Assembly (NCBI RefSeq): GCF_002803155.1
Contig: NZ_NNBP01000031.1
Location: 1-64,000, forward strand
DNA: 64,000 bases
From: Streptomyces sp. CB02959
Lineage (GTDB): Bacteria > Actinomycetota > Actinomycetes > Streptomycetales > Streptomycetaceae
Direction: 5' to 3'
Below the pieces are notes generated by a model. It saw only the letters and a program-made list of their open reading frames with translations, was not told where the DNA came from and made no database searches. Positions 53,085 through 61,034 of this stretch are shown in pieces. The position numbers and the translations under genes were made by a program. Within the stretch, counting starts at the first letter, position 1. Each line of letters opens with the position of its first letter.

Positions 53085-54362
53085 ATGACCATCCAAGAGC
53101 CACCCCTGCCGGCCGTGGAGCCGAAGCCGCGGCCCGAGCCCCTGCCCGACCCGGTCCCGCTGACGGGCTGCCCCTACAAGAGCAACCCCTACCCGCTCTA
53201 CGAGCGGATGCGCGAGGCCGGCCCCGTCCACCGCGTGCTCTTCCCCAGCGGCGTACAAGCCTGGCTCGTCACCGGCTACGACGCAGCCCACGCCGCCCTC
53301 AATGACGATCGCCTGGGCAAGAACCACGACCGCGGCAACGACCGCTGGCGCGCCCGCGCCTCGATCATGCCCGAACCCCAGCACTCCCAGCTCCAGGCCC
53401 ACCTCCTCCACCAGGATCCGCCCAAGCACACCCGCATGCGGCGCTTCGTCACCGACGCCTTCACCCCCCGCCGCATCGAGCGCCTGCGCCCCCGCTTCCA
53501 GGAGCTGGCCGACGCCCTCATCGACGCACTCCCCGAAGCCGGCCCCGCCGACCTCGTCGCCGGCTTCGCCGCACACTTCCCCTTCCAGGTCCTGGCCGAA
53601 GTCATCGGCCTGCCACAGGAGTTGGCTGACCGCTTCGACCGCGACTGGGGCAAGGTCGTCCAGCCCGTCGGCCCCACCGACCCCGGCCGCCCGCTGTACG
53701 AGGCCCGGCTGCACGGCCTGCAGAGCTACATAGCCCAGGTCGTCGCCCACAAGCGCGAACACTGGGACGACGACCTCCTCAGCCGCCTCGTCGTGGCCCG
53801 CGACCGCCGCGAACTGTCGCAGGAGGAGCTGGACTCCATGATCTTCCAGCTCCTCGTCGCCGGCCAGGAACCGGTCACCAACCAGATCACCACCGCACTG
53901 GTCGCCCTCTTCCGCCACCCCGGCCAACTCGCCCGCCTGCGCGACGAACCCGACCTGCTGCCCCGCGCCGTCGAGGAACTCCTCCGCTACGACAGCGCCT
54001 TCGAACTGACCACCTGGCGCTTCCTCGACAAGGACGAAGACCTGCACGGCACCCAAGTCCCGGGCGGCGACTCCGTGATCGTCTCCCTGTGTGCCGCCAA
54101 CCGCGACCCGCGCCGCTTCCCCGACCCCGACACCCTCGACCTCGACCGCACCCCCAACCCGCACCTCGCCTTCGGCCACGGCATCCACTTCTGCCCCGGC
54201 GCGGCCCTCGCCCGCGCCGAACTCCAGATCGCCCTGGGCGCCCTGCTCGCCCGGCTCCCCGGCCTCCACCTCGCCATCAGGGACGAGGACATCGAGTGGA
54301 TCCCGGCCGTCCTCGGCCGCGGCACCAACCACCTGCCCACCGGCTACGACCGGCGCCTCTGA
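53085..54362 (+). CDS. Cytochrome P450 in isonitrile operon
   Basis: A 425-residue P450. LTGCPYKSNPYPLYERMREA opens the fold; I-helix is FQLLVAGQEPVTNQITTAL, where Pro follows the acidic residue in place of the usual Thr (AGxET to AGQEP). The ExxR is EELLRYDSAFE, and the heme loop is FGHGIHFCPGAALARAEL with Cys370. ATG 53085 has GAGGAG and starts 11 bp after the asnB-like stop. It probably oxidises the isonitrile or its precursor; P450s paired or fused with isonitrile synthases are known in fungi. Confidence 0.93.
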   Translation: MTIQEPPLPAVEPKPRPEPLPDPVPLTGCPYKSNPYPLYERMREAGPVHRVLFPSGVQAWLVTGYDAAHAALNDDRLGKNHDRGNDRWRARASIMPEPQHSQLQAHLLHQDPPKHTRMRRFVTDAFTPRRIERLRPRFQELADALIDALPEAGPADLVAGFAAHFPFQVLAEVIGLPQELADRFDRDWGKVVQPVGPTDPGRPLYEARLHGLQSYIAQVVAHKREHWDDDLLSRLVVARDRRELSQEELDSMIFQLLVAGQEPVTNQITTALVALFRHPGQLARLRDEPDLLPRAVEELLRYDSAFELTTWRFLDKDEDLHGTQVPGGDSVIVSLCAANRDPRRFPDPDTLDLDRTPNPHLAFGHGIHFCPGAALARAELQIALGALLARLPGLHLAIRDEDIEWIPAVLGRGTNHLPTGYDRRL

Positions 54363-54390
54363 CGCGCCTCTGACGCCAGTTCCGGCTGAC

Positions 54391-54422
54391 CGGGTCCGGC
54401 CACACCGCCCGACCCGGACCCG
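54391..54422 (+). terminator. Intercistronic stem-loop
   Basis: CGGGTCCGG (54391-54399) pairs with CCGGACCCG (54414-54422), loop of 14. It lies in the 166-bp gap between the P450 and the isonitrile synthase and may attenuate read-through or stabilise the upstream message. Confidence 0.45.
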
Positions 54423-54528
54423 CCTGATCACCACCTCATTCGCCTGACAGCGCCTGGCCGCCCCCTCGCCACGGCGCCATGCCGTCATGCCCGCACACTT
54501 CCCGCTCTCTGCTTCCCGGAGGAACGAC

Positions 54529-55461
54529 ATGCCGCCGACAACCGCGCCGGACGCTCTCCCCACGAGACTCGGCCTCGCGATCCTGAACCTGCTCCTGCCA
54601 TACCACCGAACGACCGACCAAGGCCCCGCCTCCGCCGAGAGGTTTCCGCACCAACTGCGCCAGGTCGCCGACTTCGTACGCGACGACGCCCCCGTCACGT
54701 TCACCCTGCCCGGCTTCCCCTGCAAATCCCCCAACCCCGCCAAAGTCCTCGGCCACCTCCCCGACCAGGGCGAACGCCTCTCCCTCGGCTTCCTCAACGC
54801 CCTGTGCACCGAGATCGAGCGGATCTACCCGCCCGGCGCCCGCATGGCCATCTGCTCCGACGGCCACGCCTTCGGCGACCTCATCCGCGTCCCCGACGAG
54901 CACATCGACGCCTACGCCGACGAACTCCGGACCCTCATACATGACATGGGCCTGACCAGACTCTCCGTATTCGACCTGCGCGACGTATTCGGCAACCTCC
55001 CGCACGACACCAAACGCGCCCACCTCCACAAGAGCTACGCCCCCACGCTGGACGCCCTGCGCGCCGAGGTCCGCACTGACGACAACACCCTCGCCCTCTA
55101 CCGGGGCATCACCCGCTTCCTCGTCGAGGACACCGCCGACCACGCAGGCACCCGCTCCGCCCTCCAGCGTGAGTGCCGGCAACGCGCGTACGGCGTCATC
55201 CAGCGCAGCCGCGCCTGGGGCGACCTGATCGCCGACCACCACCCCCGCTCCGTACGCCTGTCCATCCACCCCCAGCCCATCGGCGCCCGCAAGTTCGGCA
55301 TCCGCCTGCTGGACGCGCCCGACGCCTGGACCACCCCCTGGCACTCGGCGGCCCTTCGCCGCATCGACGGCACCTGGACCCTCATGCCCCGGGCACAGGC
55401 CGCCGAGCTGGGCCGCCTGATCGAGTGCGACGGCCGACCCAGCCACTTCGAGCAGGACTGA
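54529..55461 (+). CDS. Isonitrile (isocyanide) synthase, DIT1/PvcA family
   Basis: A 310-residue enzyme that in the family converts an amino acid plus ribulose 5-phosphate into an isonitrile. The core reads LPGFPCKSPNPAKVLGHLPD (family FPFKSPN...KVLG.LPD), QGERLSLGFLNALCTEIERI, YPPGARMAICSDGHAFGDLI (SDG, residues 110-112) and VPDEHIDAYADELRTLI. Length fits stand-alone bacterial members. ATG 54529 has GGAGG six bases upstream. The usual bacterial partner, a PvcB-type Fe/oxoglutarate oxygenase, is absent; a P450 and an asparagine-synthetase homologue precede it. Confidence 0.92.
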   Translation: MPPTTAPDALPTRLGLAILNLLLPYHRTTDQGPASAERFPHQLRQVADFVRDDAPVTFTLPGFPCKSPNPAKVLGHLPDQGERLSLGFLNALCTEIERIYPPGARMAICSDGHAFGDLIRVPDEHIDAYADELRTLIHDMGLTRLSVFDLRDVFGNLPHDTKRAHLHKSYAPTLDALRAEVRTDDNTLALYRGITRFLVEDTADHAGTRSALQRECRQRAYGVIQRSRAWGDLIADHHPRSVRLSIHPQPIGARKFGIRLLDAPDAWTTPWHSAALRRIDGTWTLMPRAQAAELGRLIECDGRPSHFEQD

Positions 55462-55508
55462 ACAGGACTGAACATGACTGGCAGGACTGACATGACTGAC
55501 ATGACTGA
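55453..55508 (+). repeat. Six-copy tandem repeat, unit CAKGACTGA(A)
   Basis: Units start at 55453, 55463, 55473, 55482, 55491 and 55500, each 9-10 bp with G or T at position 3. The first copy includes the isonitrile synthase stop codon. Probably replication slippage; each unit contains TGA. Confidence 0.6.
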
Positions 55509-55704
55509 TCGGGCTGGCTGAACCATGACGCGATACGCCTGGAGCCTGGGCGTGGGACCCGTACGCCCCAGGCCCGCCCGCCGACGAGACCGGCCGATGG
55601 GCGTCGACGATCAAGCTGACGCCGAGCGCTCAGGCGCACCATCAGCGGTATTCGGCCACCCCGCGTCCGAAAGCGTCCGGGCTCCTTGTCATGATGTCGG
55701 CGCC

Positions 55705-56391
55705 ATGCCTGTCTCCGCCGCTGTGCGATGTGTCCGGGCCGCGGTGTTCGCCGCGGTCTGCGTCGTGCTGTCCGCGGCAGGGCATGCGGTGATGTCCGGC
55801 CCGGCGATACCGGGGTGGGCGCTGGCGGCAGCCGCGGTAGCGGTGTTCGTGTGCGCCGGGCTGGCCGCCGGCCGTGAGCGGTCCCTGCCGGTCATCGCCG
55901 GCGGGGTGCTCGCCTGTCAGGGCGGACTGCACGTGTTCTTCTCCTGGGCGCAGGGGATCGTGACACCCGCCCAAGTGCCTGGCAAGGCCGCGGCCTGGGC
56001 CGATCTGCTGCTGTGTGGCCACCCGGGCCCGGCGGGATCGACACCCTTCCTCGACCGGCCGATGCGGCAGGTCGTGCGGGCTGCGGGCATGGACTGGGGC
56101 AGTCCGCCCGTGAGCCGGCCCGCCGGGGGCCCGGCTCGCGGCGGTTCCCCGGCCGGCGCCATGCACTCCATGCCCGCCATGCACCCCATGATCGGCATGC
56201 ACTCCATGGCGGGCATGCGCACCATGACCGCCATGCACCACGCCGACGTCGGCATGCTGGCGGCGCACCTCCTGGCGGGCCTGGTGTGTGCCTGGTGGCT
56301 GCACCGCGGGGAACGTGCGCTGTTCGCGCTGCTCGCGGCTCTGGCCGCCGCCCGCTGCTCACCGCCGCGGGCTCGGCCTTCGCGCACGTGA
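55705..56391 (+). CDS. Met/His-rich membrane protein A (probable copper-binding), C-terminus altered
   Basis: About 228 residues: two to three N-terminal membrane segments (AAVFAAVCVVLSAAGHAVMS, WALAAAAVAVFVCAGLAAG), then LPVIAGGVLACQGGLHVFFS. An external loop is packed with Met and His (AMHSMPAMHPMIGMHSMAGM, RTMTAMHHADVGM), and a final TM follows (AAHLLAGLVCAWWLHRGERA). It is homologous to the proteins at 57147 and 60144. Those continue about 50-60 residues to a CC end, whereas this one runs out as ALAAARCSPPRARPSRT, where it joins YcnI sequence. Met/His loops suggest Cu(I) binding outside the membrane. Confidence 0.8.
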   Translation: MPVSAAVRCVRAAVFAAVCVVLSAAGHAVMSGPAIPGWALAAAAVAVFVCAGLAAGRERSLPVIAGGVLACQGGLHVFFSWAQGIVTPAQVPGKAAAWADLLLCGHPGPAGSTPFLDRPMRQVVRAAGMDWGSPPVSRPAGGPARGGSPAGAMHSMPAMHPMIGMHSMAGMRTMTAMHHADVGMLAAHLLAGLVCAWWLHRGERALFALLAALAAARCSPPRARPSRT

Positions 56392-57008
56392 CGGTCCACC
56401 CCGACAGCTACCCGAAGGGCGCCACCGACGGCACCCTCGCCTTCCGGGTCCCGAACGAGGAGGACAACGCCGACACCACTCAGGTCCAGGTCTTGTTGCC
56501 CACCGACCATCCCATCCCCTCGGTGCTCGTCACTCCTGAGCACGGCTGGACGGCGCAGGTGAAGACCACCAAGCCGAAGAACCCGATCAAGACGGACGAC
56601 GGCACCATCAACGAAGGCGTCTCGGAGATCACCTGGACCAAGGGCAGGATCGAGCCCGGCCAGTACCGGGACTTCAGCGTCGCCTTCGGCCAACTTCCCG
56701 ACATCACTGTCCAGTTGGCCTTCAAGACGCTCCAGACCTACTCCGACGGCAAGGACGTGCGCTGGATCGAGGTGCCGGAGTCCGGTCAGGCGGAGCCGGA
56801 GAACCCGGCGCCGGTACTGAAACTCACCAAGGCCGCAGACGAAGCCGCTTCCTCCGCCTCCGCGGCTCCCAAGGCTTCCAGTGCCGCCGCGAGCGACGCG
56901 ACCACCCGGAACCTGGGCATCGCGGGCCTGATCGCGGGAGTCCTGGGCATCGGCACGGCCGCCGTCGCCCTCTACCGCAGCCGCCTCCCCCGCCCGCAGC
57001 GCCCGTAG
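56358..57008 (+). CDS. YcnI family copper-binding protein (DUF1775), 5' truncated
   Basis: The frame contains LLTAAGSAFAHVTVHPDSYP (end of a signal peptide, then the mature His1 of the YcnI monohistidine copper site), TDGTLAFRVPNEEDNADTTQ, TPEHGWTAQVKTTKPKNPIK, EGVSEITWTKGRIEPGQYRD and a C-terminal membrane anchor (LGIAGLIAGVLGIGTAAVAL). No usable start exists: the upstream part is replaced by the membrane protein A gene in another frame. It is either a pseudogene or translated by frameshifting from that gene. YcnI binds extracellular Cu(II) in homologues. Confidence 0.75.
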   Translation, partial: LTAAGSAFAHVTVHPDSYPKGATDGTLAFRVPNEEDNADTTQVQVLLPTDHPIPSVLVTPEHGWTAQVKTTKPKNPIKTDDGTINEGVSEITWTKGRIEPGQYRDFSVAFGQLPDITVQLAFKTLQTYSDGKDVRWIEVPESGQAEPENPAPVLKLTKAADEAASSASAAPKASSAAASDATTRNLGIAGLIAGVLGIGTAAVALYRSRLPRPQRP

Positions 57009-57146
57009 CCAACCGGGACGCCGGGCACGCTCTGGTGGGGCGGACGCAGTGCTGCCACCGCCCTACCAGGGCTTCCACGAGAGACCACTCGGGCTTGGAG
57101 ATGCACCTCGCCCTCACCCTCCCAAGTCGGCGAGGCGGCTGGCACG

Positions 57147-57992
57147 ATGTCCAACGTGACTGCCGGGTCGGTTTTACGCGCCGTGCGCGCCGCGATCTTC
57201 GCGGTGGTGTGCGTGACGACCGCGGGTTTGGGGCATGCGCTGATGTCTGAGCAGCCCTTGCCCTGGTGGGCTCTGACCGCCGCAATCGGCACTACGGGCT
57301 GGGCGGCCTGGTGGCTGGCGGGGCGGGAGCGCGGCGCGTTCGCCGTGACCGGTTCCACCGTGGTGACCCAGCTCGGTCTGCACTCCCTGTTCAGCTTGGC
57401 GCAGGCGTGCCGGGCCGGTACGACCGTCGCGCTCGCGCCCGAAAGGCAAGGGGTGGCGAGGCTGTCGCGCGGTGCGTCGAGCGCCGCTCCTGCGTCCGAG
57501 CCGCAGGCGTCGGCGGCCCGGATACTGCACCAGGCCGGCCTCGACCCGGGGACCGTCCATGCGTCCCCACCGACGCCGATGGACGCCATATCCGGGATGA
57601 GCGGCATGGCGGGCACAGCCGACATGCCTGCGACCTCCGCCGCGCACATGGGTCATCTGGCCACCATGCACGGTGATATGAGTACAAGTCAGATGCAGCC
57701 GATGCATGCCGGCCACGGAGCGCCCGGCATGTTCCTCGCCCACGCGCTGGCCGCGCTGGTGTGCGGGCTGTGGATGTGGCGCGGTGAGGCGGCCGCGTTC
57801 CGGCTCGCCCGCAGCGTGGCTGCGGTGCTGTTCGCGCCGTTGCTGCTCGTCCTGACGAGGCTGGGGCCGATCGGCCGGAATCCGTCCAAGTGCCCGGTGG
57901 GCGCCGCAGGGCACGTCGCGCGCCTGCGCGGGGTGCTCCTGCAGTACGCCGTCTCCCGCAGGGGCCCGCCCAGGCACTCCATCTGCTGCTGA
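57147..57992 (+). CDS. Met/His-rich membrane protein B (probable copper-binding)
   Basis: A 281-residue paralogue of proteins A and C. N-terminal TMs share the motif GLGHALMSEQPLPWWA. The outer loop is Met/His-rich (AISGMSGMAGTADMPATSAA, HMGHLATMHGDMSTSQMQPM, HAGHGAPGM), followed by a TM (FLAHALAALVCGLWMWRGEA) and a cytoplasmic tail ending QYAVSRRGPPRHSICC. Two terminal cysteines could pass metal inside. ATG 57147 is chosen as first Met before the TM; it follows YcnI on the same strand. Confidence 0.82.
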   Translation: MSNVTAGSVLRAVRAAIFAVVCVTTAGLGHALMSEQPLPWWALTAAIGTTGWAAWWLAGRERGAFAVTGSTVVTQLGLHSLFSLAQACRAGTTVALAPERQGVARLSRGASSAAPASEPQASAARILHQAGLDPGTVHASPPTPMDAISGMSGMAGTADMPATSAAHMGHLATMHGDMSTSQMQPMHAGHGAPGMFLAHALAALVCGLWMWRGEAAAFRLARSVAAVLFAPLLLVLTRLGPIGRNPSKCPVGAAGHVARLRGVLLQYAVSRRGPPRHSICC

Positions 57993-58390
57993 CCACCGCT
58001 CGTCCTGGAACTGCCCCGGCGCCACCCGGGAGTGCGCAACGCCGCCGTCGACGCCGTTGATGCGTTGATGCGAATGGCGTCGATGACGCAATGCTGTCGA
58101 TGTCGTCCGGGACCCTCACTCCCCTTCCTCTGCGTGGTGCATTGCATCGGTGGCGGGCGGAGTACCGGCGTGTGCGCACGGCTGCCTGCGACATCCGTGA
58201 GCACCGTTGTCCCACACGCCGGCCTTGGCCCAGCGGCACTCCGGCCTGCCCGTAGACGCACGTCCGCCGGCCGTCGTCCCTCGACGTCGTCACCGGCCTT
58301 CGTACGGGGTGCTCGGGGGCTGGGAGTGCCGCTCAGCGACGGGCTGTGCCATGCCTCGGTACGGCCCGCACCCTCGAAGGACACGTGGCG
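57993..58390. promoter_or_regulatory. Gap before the ECF sigma gene
   Basis: No gene supported on either strand. It should carry the sigma factor promoter; no clear autoregulatory -35/-10 was seen. Confidence 0.35.
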
Positions 58391-59011
58391 ATGATTCCTG
58401 CTCTTCTCGGCCCGGCCCGTGGCAAGCGGACCGCAGTGGACAATGAGCAACTGACCAGTTTGGCGCTGGCGGCGCGGGACGGTGACCCGGTCGCCGTCGA
58501 ACGTTTCATCCGCGCCGCCCACCATGACGTGTGGAGGTTCGTAGCGCGCCTGAGCGGCGACCCGAGCAGCGCCGACGATCTCGCCCAGGACACGTTCCTG
58601 CGCGCCCTCACCGGCCTGCCGCGATTCGCCGGACGCTCCGGCGCCCGCACCTGGCTGCTGTCGATCGCCCGCCGCGTGGTGATCGACCGCTACCGGACCG
58701 CCGCCGCCCGTCCGCGCATCGCCGCCGTCGAGGACTGGCAGGCGGTCGCGGAAGCCCGGCAGCCCAGCGGACTGCCGGGCTTCGACGACGGACTGGCACT
58801 GACCGAGCTGATCGACGCGCTGGACGGCGAGCGGCGCGAGGTATTCGTGCTCACGCAGTTGGTCGGGATGCCGTACGCGGATGCCGCGGCGGTCGTGGGC
58901 TGTCCGATCGGTACGGTGCGCTCCCGGGTGGCCCGCGCCCGCGCCGACCTCATCGGCTGGTTGAGGGCTGCCGAGACCTGCGCGGAAGTACGCCGAGTGG
59001 TCCTGGCGTGA
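58391..59011 (+). CDS. ECF-type RNA polymerase sigma factor
   Basis: A 206-residue sigma-70 family ECF factor. Region 2 is FIRAAHHDVWRFVARLSGDP, then SADDLAQDTFLRALTGLPRF and RTWLLSIARRVVIDRYRTAA; region 4 is GERREVFVLTQLVGMPYADA, AAVVGCPIGTVRSRVARARA. ATG 58391 has GAAGGA upstream; a GTG at 58436 is an alternative. No anti-sigma gene follows; the stop is instead followed by a long inverted repeat. Its place among Met-rich copper genes suggests it may control them. Confidence 0.9.
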   Translation: MIPALLGPARGKRTAVDNEQLTSLALAARDGDPVAVERFIRAAHHDVWRFVARLSGDPSSADDLAQDTFLRALTGLPRFAGRSGARTWLLSIARRVVIDRYRTAAARPRIAAVEDWQAVAEARQPSGLPGFDDGLALTELIDALDGERREVFVLTQLVGMPYADAAAVVGCPIGTVRSRVARARADLIGWLRAAETCAEVRRVVLA

Positions 59012-59038
59012 GCGGCTCCGGTTCCGGGTGATCACGGT

Positions 59039-59098
59039 GTTGCCGGTACGCGGCCCCATAAGGCGGACAGCACCCGCCCGGGCTGGCGTACCGGCAAC
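59039..59098. terminator. 13-bp inverted repeat after sigma gene
   Basis: GTTGCCGGTACGC (59039-59051) is repeated inverted as GCGTACCGGCAAC (59086-59098), 34-base spacer. It begins 28 bp after the sigma factor stop. Terminator or small structured RNA. Confidence 0.5.
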
Positions 59099-59379
59099 CT
59101 GCTGGCGCACTGCCGCCGGCCTCTGACGGCCCGCACTGGAAGAAGACCGGTACGACCTCCACGCTCACCGAGATCGTAGTCGAGGGTGAGGCGGGTGGCC
59201 TGGGTGCCCAGACCGGGTCTGCGGGCTCCTCCAGGCAGGCGGTTCTCGCTGGTGGGTACCAGCCGGCCCGGCCGCTTCCCAGAGTGACGTGAGTTCGTCG
59301 AGCAACAAATCGTCGACCTGTTGGCGGCAGGTGCCGGTGAATGCAGCATGGGACAAGGCCGTGCTGAGTAGCTCGTGGT
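59099..59379. other. Unassigned sequence
   Basis: Minus-strand frames (for example MNHELLSTALSHAAFTGTCR from 59383) are short, shift frame, and match no family I know. No gene is claimed. Confidence 0.3.
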
Positions 59380-59868
59380 TCACACCCTGAGAGCTCGCAC
59401 GGCTGCCCTCATTTCATGCTCGGGTCCCCGGGATGCGTCCGGGTGGCTGCACAGGAAGAGCCCGGCGCTGAGCAGGACGAGGTTCTTGACGACGAATTCG
59501 CCAGTCATGGTCAGCTGCCAGGGGTCGGCGTGCTGGAAGGCGATTCCCGGGAGAAAGACCAGAACGCTGAAGGTACTGAACATGTGGGCGGCGAACAGAG
59601 GCAGCAACCACTTGAGGCGGCGTCCGGACAGGAACCAGAGACCTACGACGATTTCCAGGCCGCCCACCGCAGAGACGAACCAGGTCGGGGTGGTGAACGG
59701 CACGGCATCGCGAACGAGCTTGCCCACGGGGGTGCAGTCGGCTGCCTTGAGGGCCCCGAACCATACGTAGACAGCCCCGAGGGACAAGCGCAGAGCAAGA
59801 AGCCCATGACGGTTGAGCTGGCGCAGAGCGAACGTAAGTGACGGCATACCTCTTCTCGATTTCGGCAT
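59380..59868 (-). CDS. DoxX family membrane protein
   Basis: A 162-residue, four-TM protein. GLLALRLSLGAVYVWFGALK and WFVSAVGGLEIVVGLWFLSG are DoxX signature segments, then LLPLFAAHMFSTFSVLVFLP and FVVKNLVLLSAGLFLCSHPD. DoxX proteins are linked to thiol/redox and terminal-oxidase-associated functions in some bacteria. The start at 59868 gives MPKSRRGMPSLTF; Met at 59847 is possible. Adjacent to copper-related membrane genes. Confidence 0.85.
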   Translation of the reverse strand: MPKSRRGMPSLTFALRQLNRHGLLALRLSLGAVYVWFGALKAADCTPVGKLVRDAVPFTTPTWFVSAVGGLEIVVGLWFLSGRRLKWLLPLFAAHMFSTFSVLVFLPGIAFQHADPWQLTMTGEFVVKNLVLLSAGLFLCSHPDASRGPEHEMRAAVRALRV

Positions 59869-60143
59869 GCAGCGATTCGCCTTCCAAGATCTTCACAGCC
59901 GGTTTCGCCATGCGAGTCCCCAAAGGAATCGCCATGGCACACATCCGGCGAATATTCCCGGCCTGAAGGTTCTGGGCCTTCGGCTACCGCCGCCAACCCA
60001 GACTTGACGATCGAAACCGCAATGATGGTTCGACCCGACAGTGGTCCCGGCGCTGCCCCAGCTATCAGCTGGCATCGAGCCGGCGTGCGGGCATCCGCGC
60101 ACGTCGGCAATCCGCCCATCGACCCGCGTGAGGGGACAAGCGG
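59869..60143. other. Intergenic gap
   Basis: Between DoxX and Met-rich membrane protein C; no supported gene. Confidence 0.35.
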
Positions 60144-60764
60144 TCAGCAGCAGACCGGACGTACCGGCGGGCCCCTGCGGAAGACGGCGTATCGCAGCGG
60201 CCACGTGCACAGCCGCCGAACGGGACCGTAAGCGGCCCCGGGACGTACAGGGGAGGTCGGGCCGACGTAGGTGAATGACCGCCGAGCACGCCGCAGCGGC
60301 GCGAAGACGGAGGCGACCAACGACCGGCCCAGGCGGAATACCGCCGCCTCACCGCACCATAGCCACAACCCGCAGATCAGCGCGGCCAGGCCATGCGCAA
60401 GCCCCATGCCGAGGGACCAGGAGTGTCCGGTGGCCGCCATGCCCACGGAGCCGCCCATGCCGCCCATGCCGTCGTGCGCGGCCATCGGTGCAGACGCGGC
60501 GGATGCCGTCGGCGACTGCGACAGGCTGAACGCCGTGTGCAGCACGACCTGCGCAGCCACGGCGGAGCCGGTGACCACGAGCGCGCCGCGCTCCCGTCCG
60601 GTGAGCCACCACGCGCCCACCGTGGTCGCGGCGAACGCGTACGCCACCGCCCGTACGGGCGCGGTCTGACCGGACATCAGCGCGTGCCCCAGAGCAGATG
60701 CCACCACACACACCGCCGCGAAGACAGCAGCACGTGAGAGGCGGAGACCAGGCCCAGGGGTCAC
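60144..60764 (-). CDS. Met-rich membrane protein C (probable copper-binding)
   Basis: A 206-residue paralogue of proteins A and B. GTG 60764 gives MTPGPGLRLSRAAVFAAVCV, then the shared SALGHALMSGQTAPV, a TM with GAWWLTGRERG, a Met/His loop (APMAAHDGMGGMGGSVGMAA), the final TM (GLAHGLAALICGLWLWCGEA), and a tail ending RYAVFRRGPPVRPVCC. The C-terminal RRGPP...CC is shared with protein B. It is transcribed on its own from an AT-rich upstream region. Confidence 0.85.
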   Translation of the reverse strand: MTPGPGLRLSRAAVFAAVCVVASALGHALMSGQTAPVRAVAYAFAATTVGAWWLTGRERGALVVTGSAVAAQVVLHTAFSLSQSPTASAASAPMAAHDGMGGMGGSVGMAATGHSWSLGMGLAHGLAALICGLWLWCGEAAVFRLGRSLVASVFAPLRRARRSFTYVGPTSPVRPGAAYGPVRRLCTWPLRYAVFRRGPPVRPVCC

Positions 60765-61034
60765 GGCCGCCAGCGTAGTACTCGAAGCACAGATAAATGG
60801 GGTTTGAATAGTATGTTTCCGAATTTCTTGACATATCCGGGTAAGCGCGCACCGTCGTCGCGCTCACAGTCGTCGGCGGGTGACCCGCAGGGCTGTCCGG
60901 AACATCCACCTCACGTCATCGTCGATCCGGGCCGGGTGTCGCCGACTTGAGCAATGTCGCTGCCCGGCGCCTTCGAGATCGCGCCCTGAACAAGAAGGGA
61001 CCTGTGATCATCGAGCAGAGGTCCCGTTTGCCGC
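60765..61034. promoter_or_regulatory. AT-rich upstream region of membrane protein C
   Basis: Unusually AT-rich patch at about 60780-60840, including TTGACA on the plus strand at 60828-60833. Likely promoter/operator area; precise elements not resolved. Confidence 0.35.

Noticed and set aside
51040..54809. Long minus-strand ORFs opposite MFS, asnB-like and P450 genes
   Set aside because: Shadows of real plus-strand genes with complete catalytic motifs; the antisense frames have no recognisable domains.
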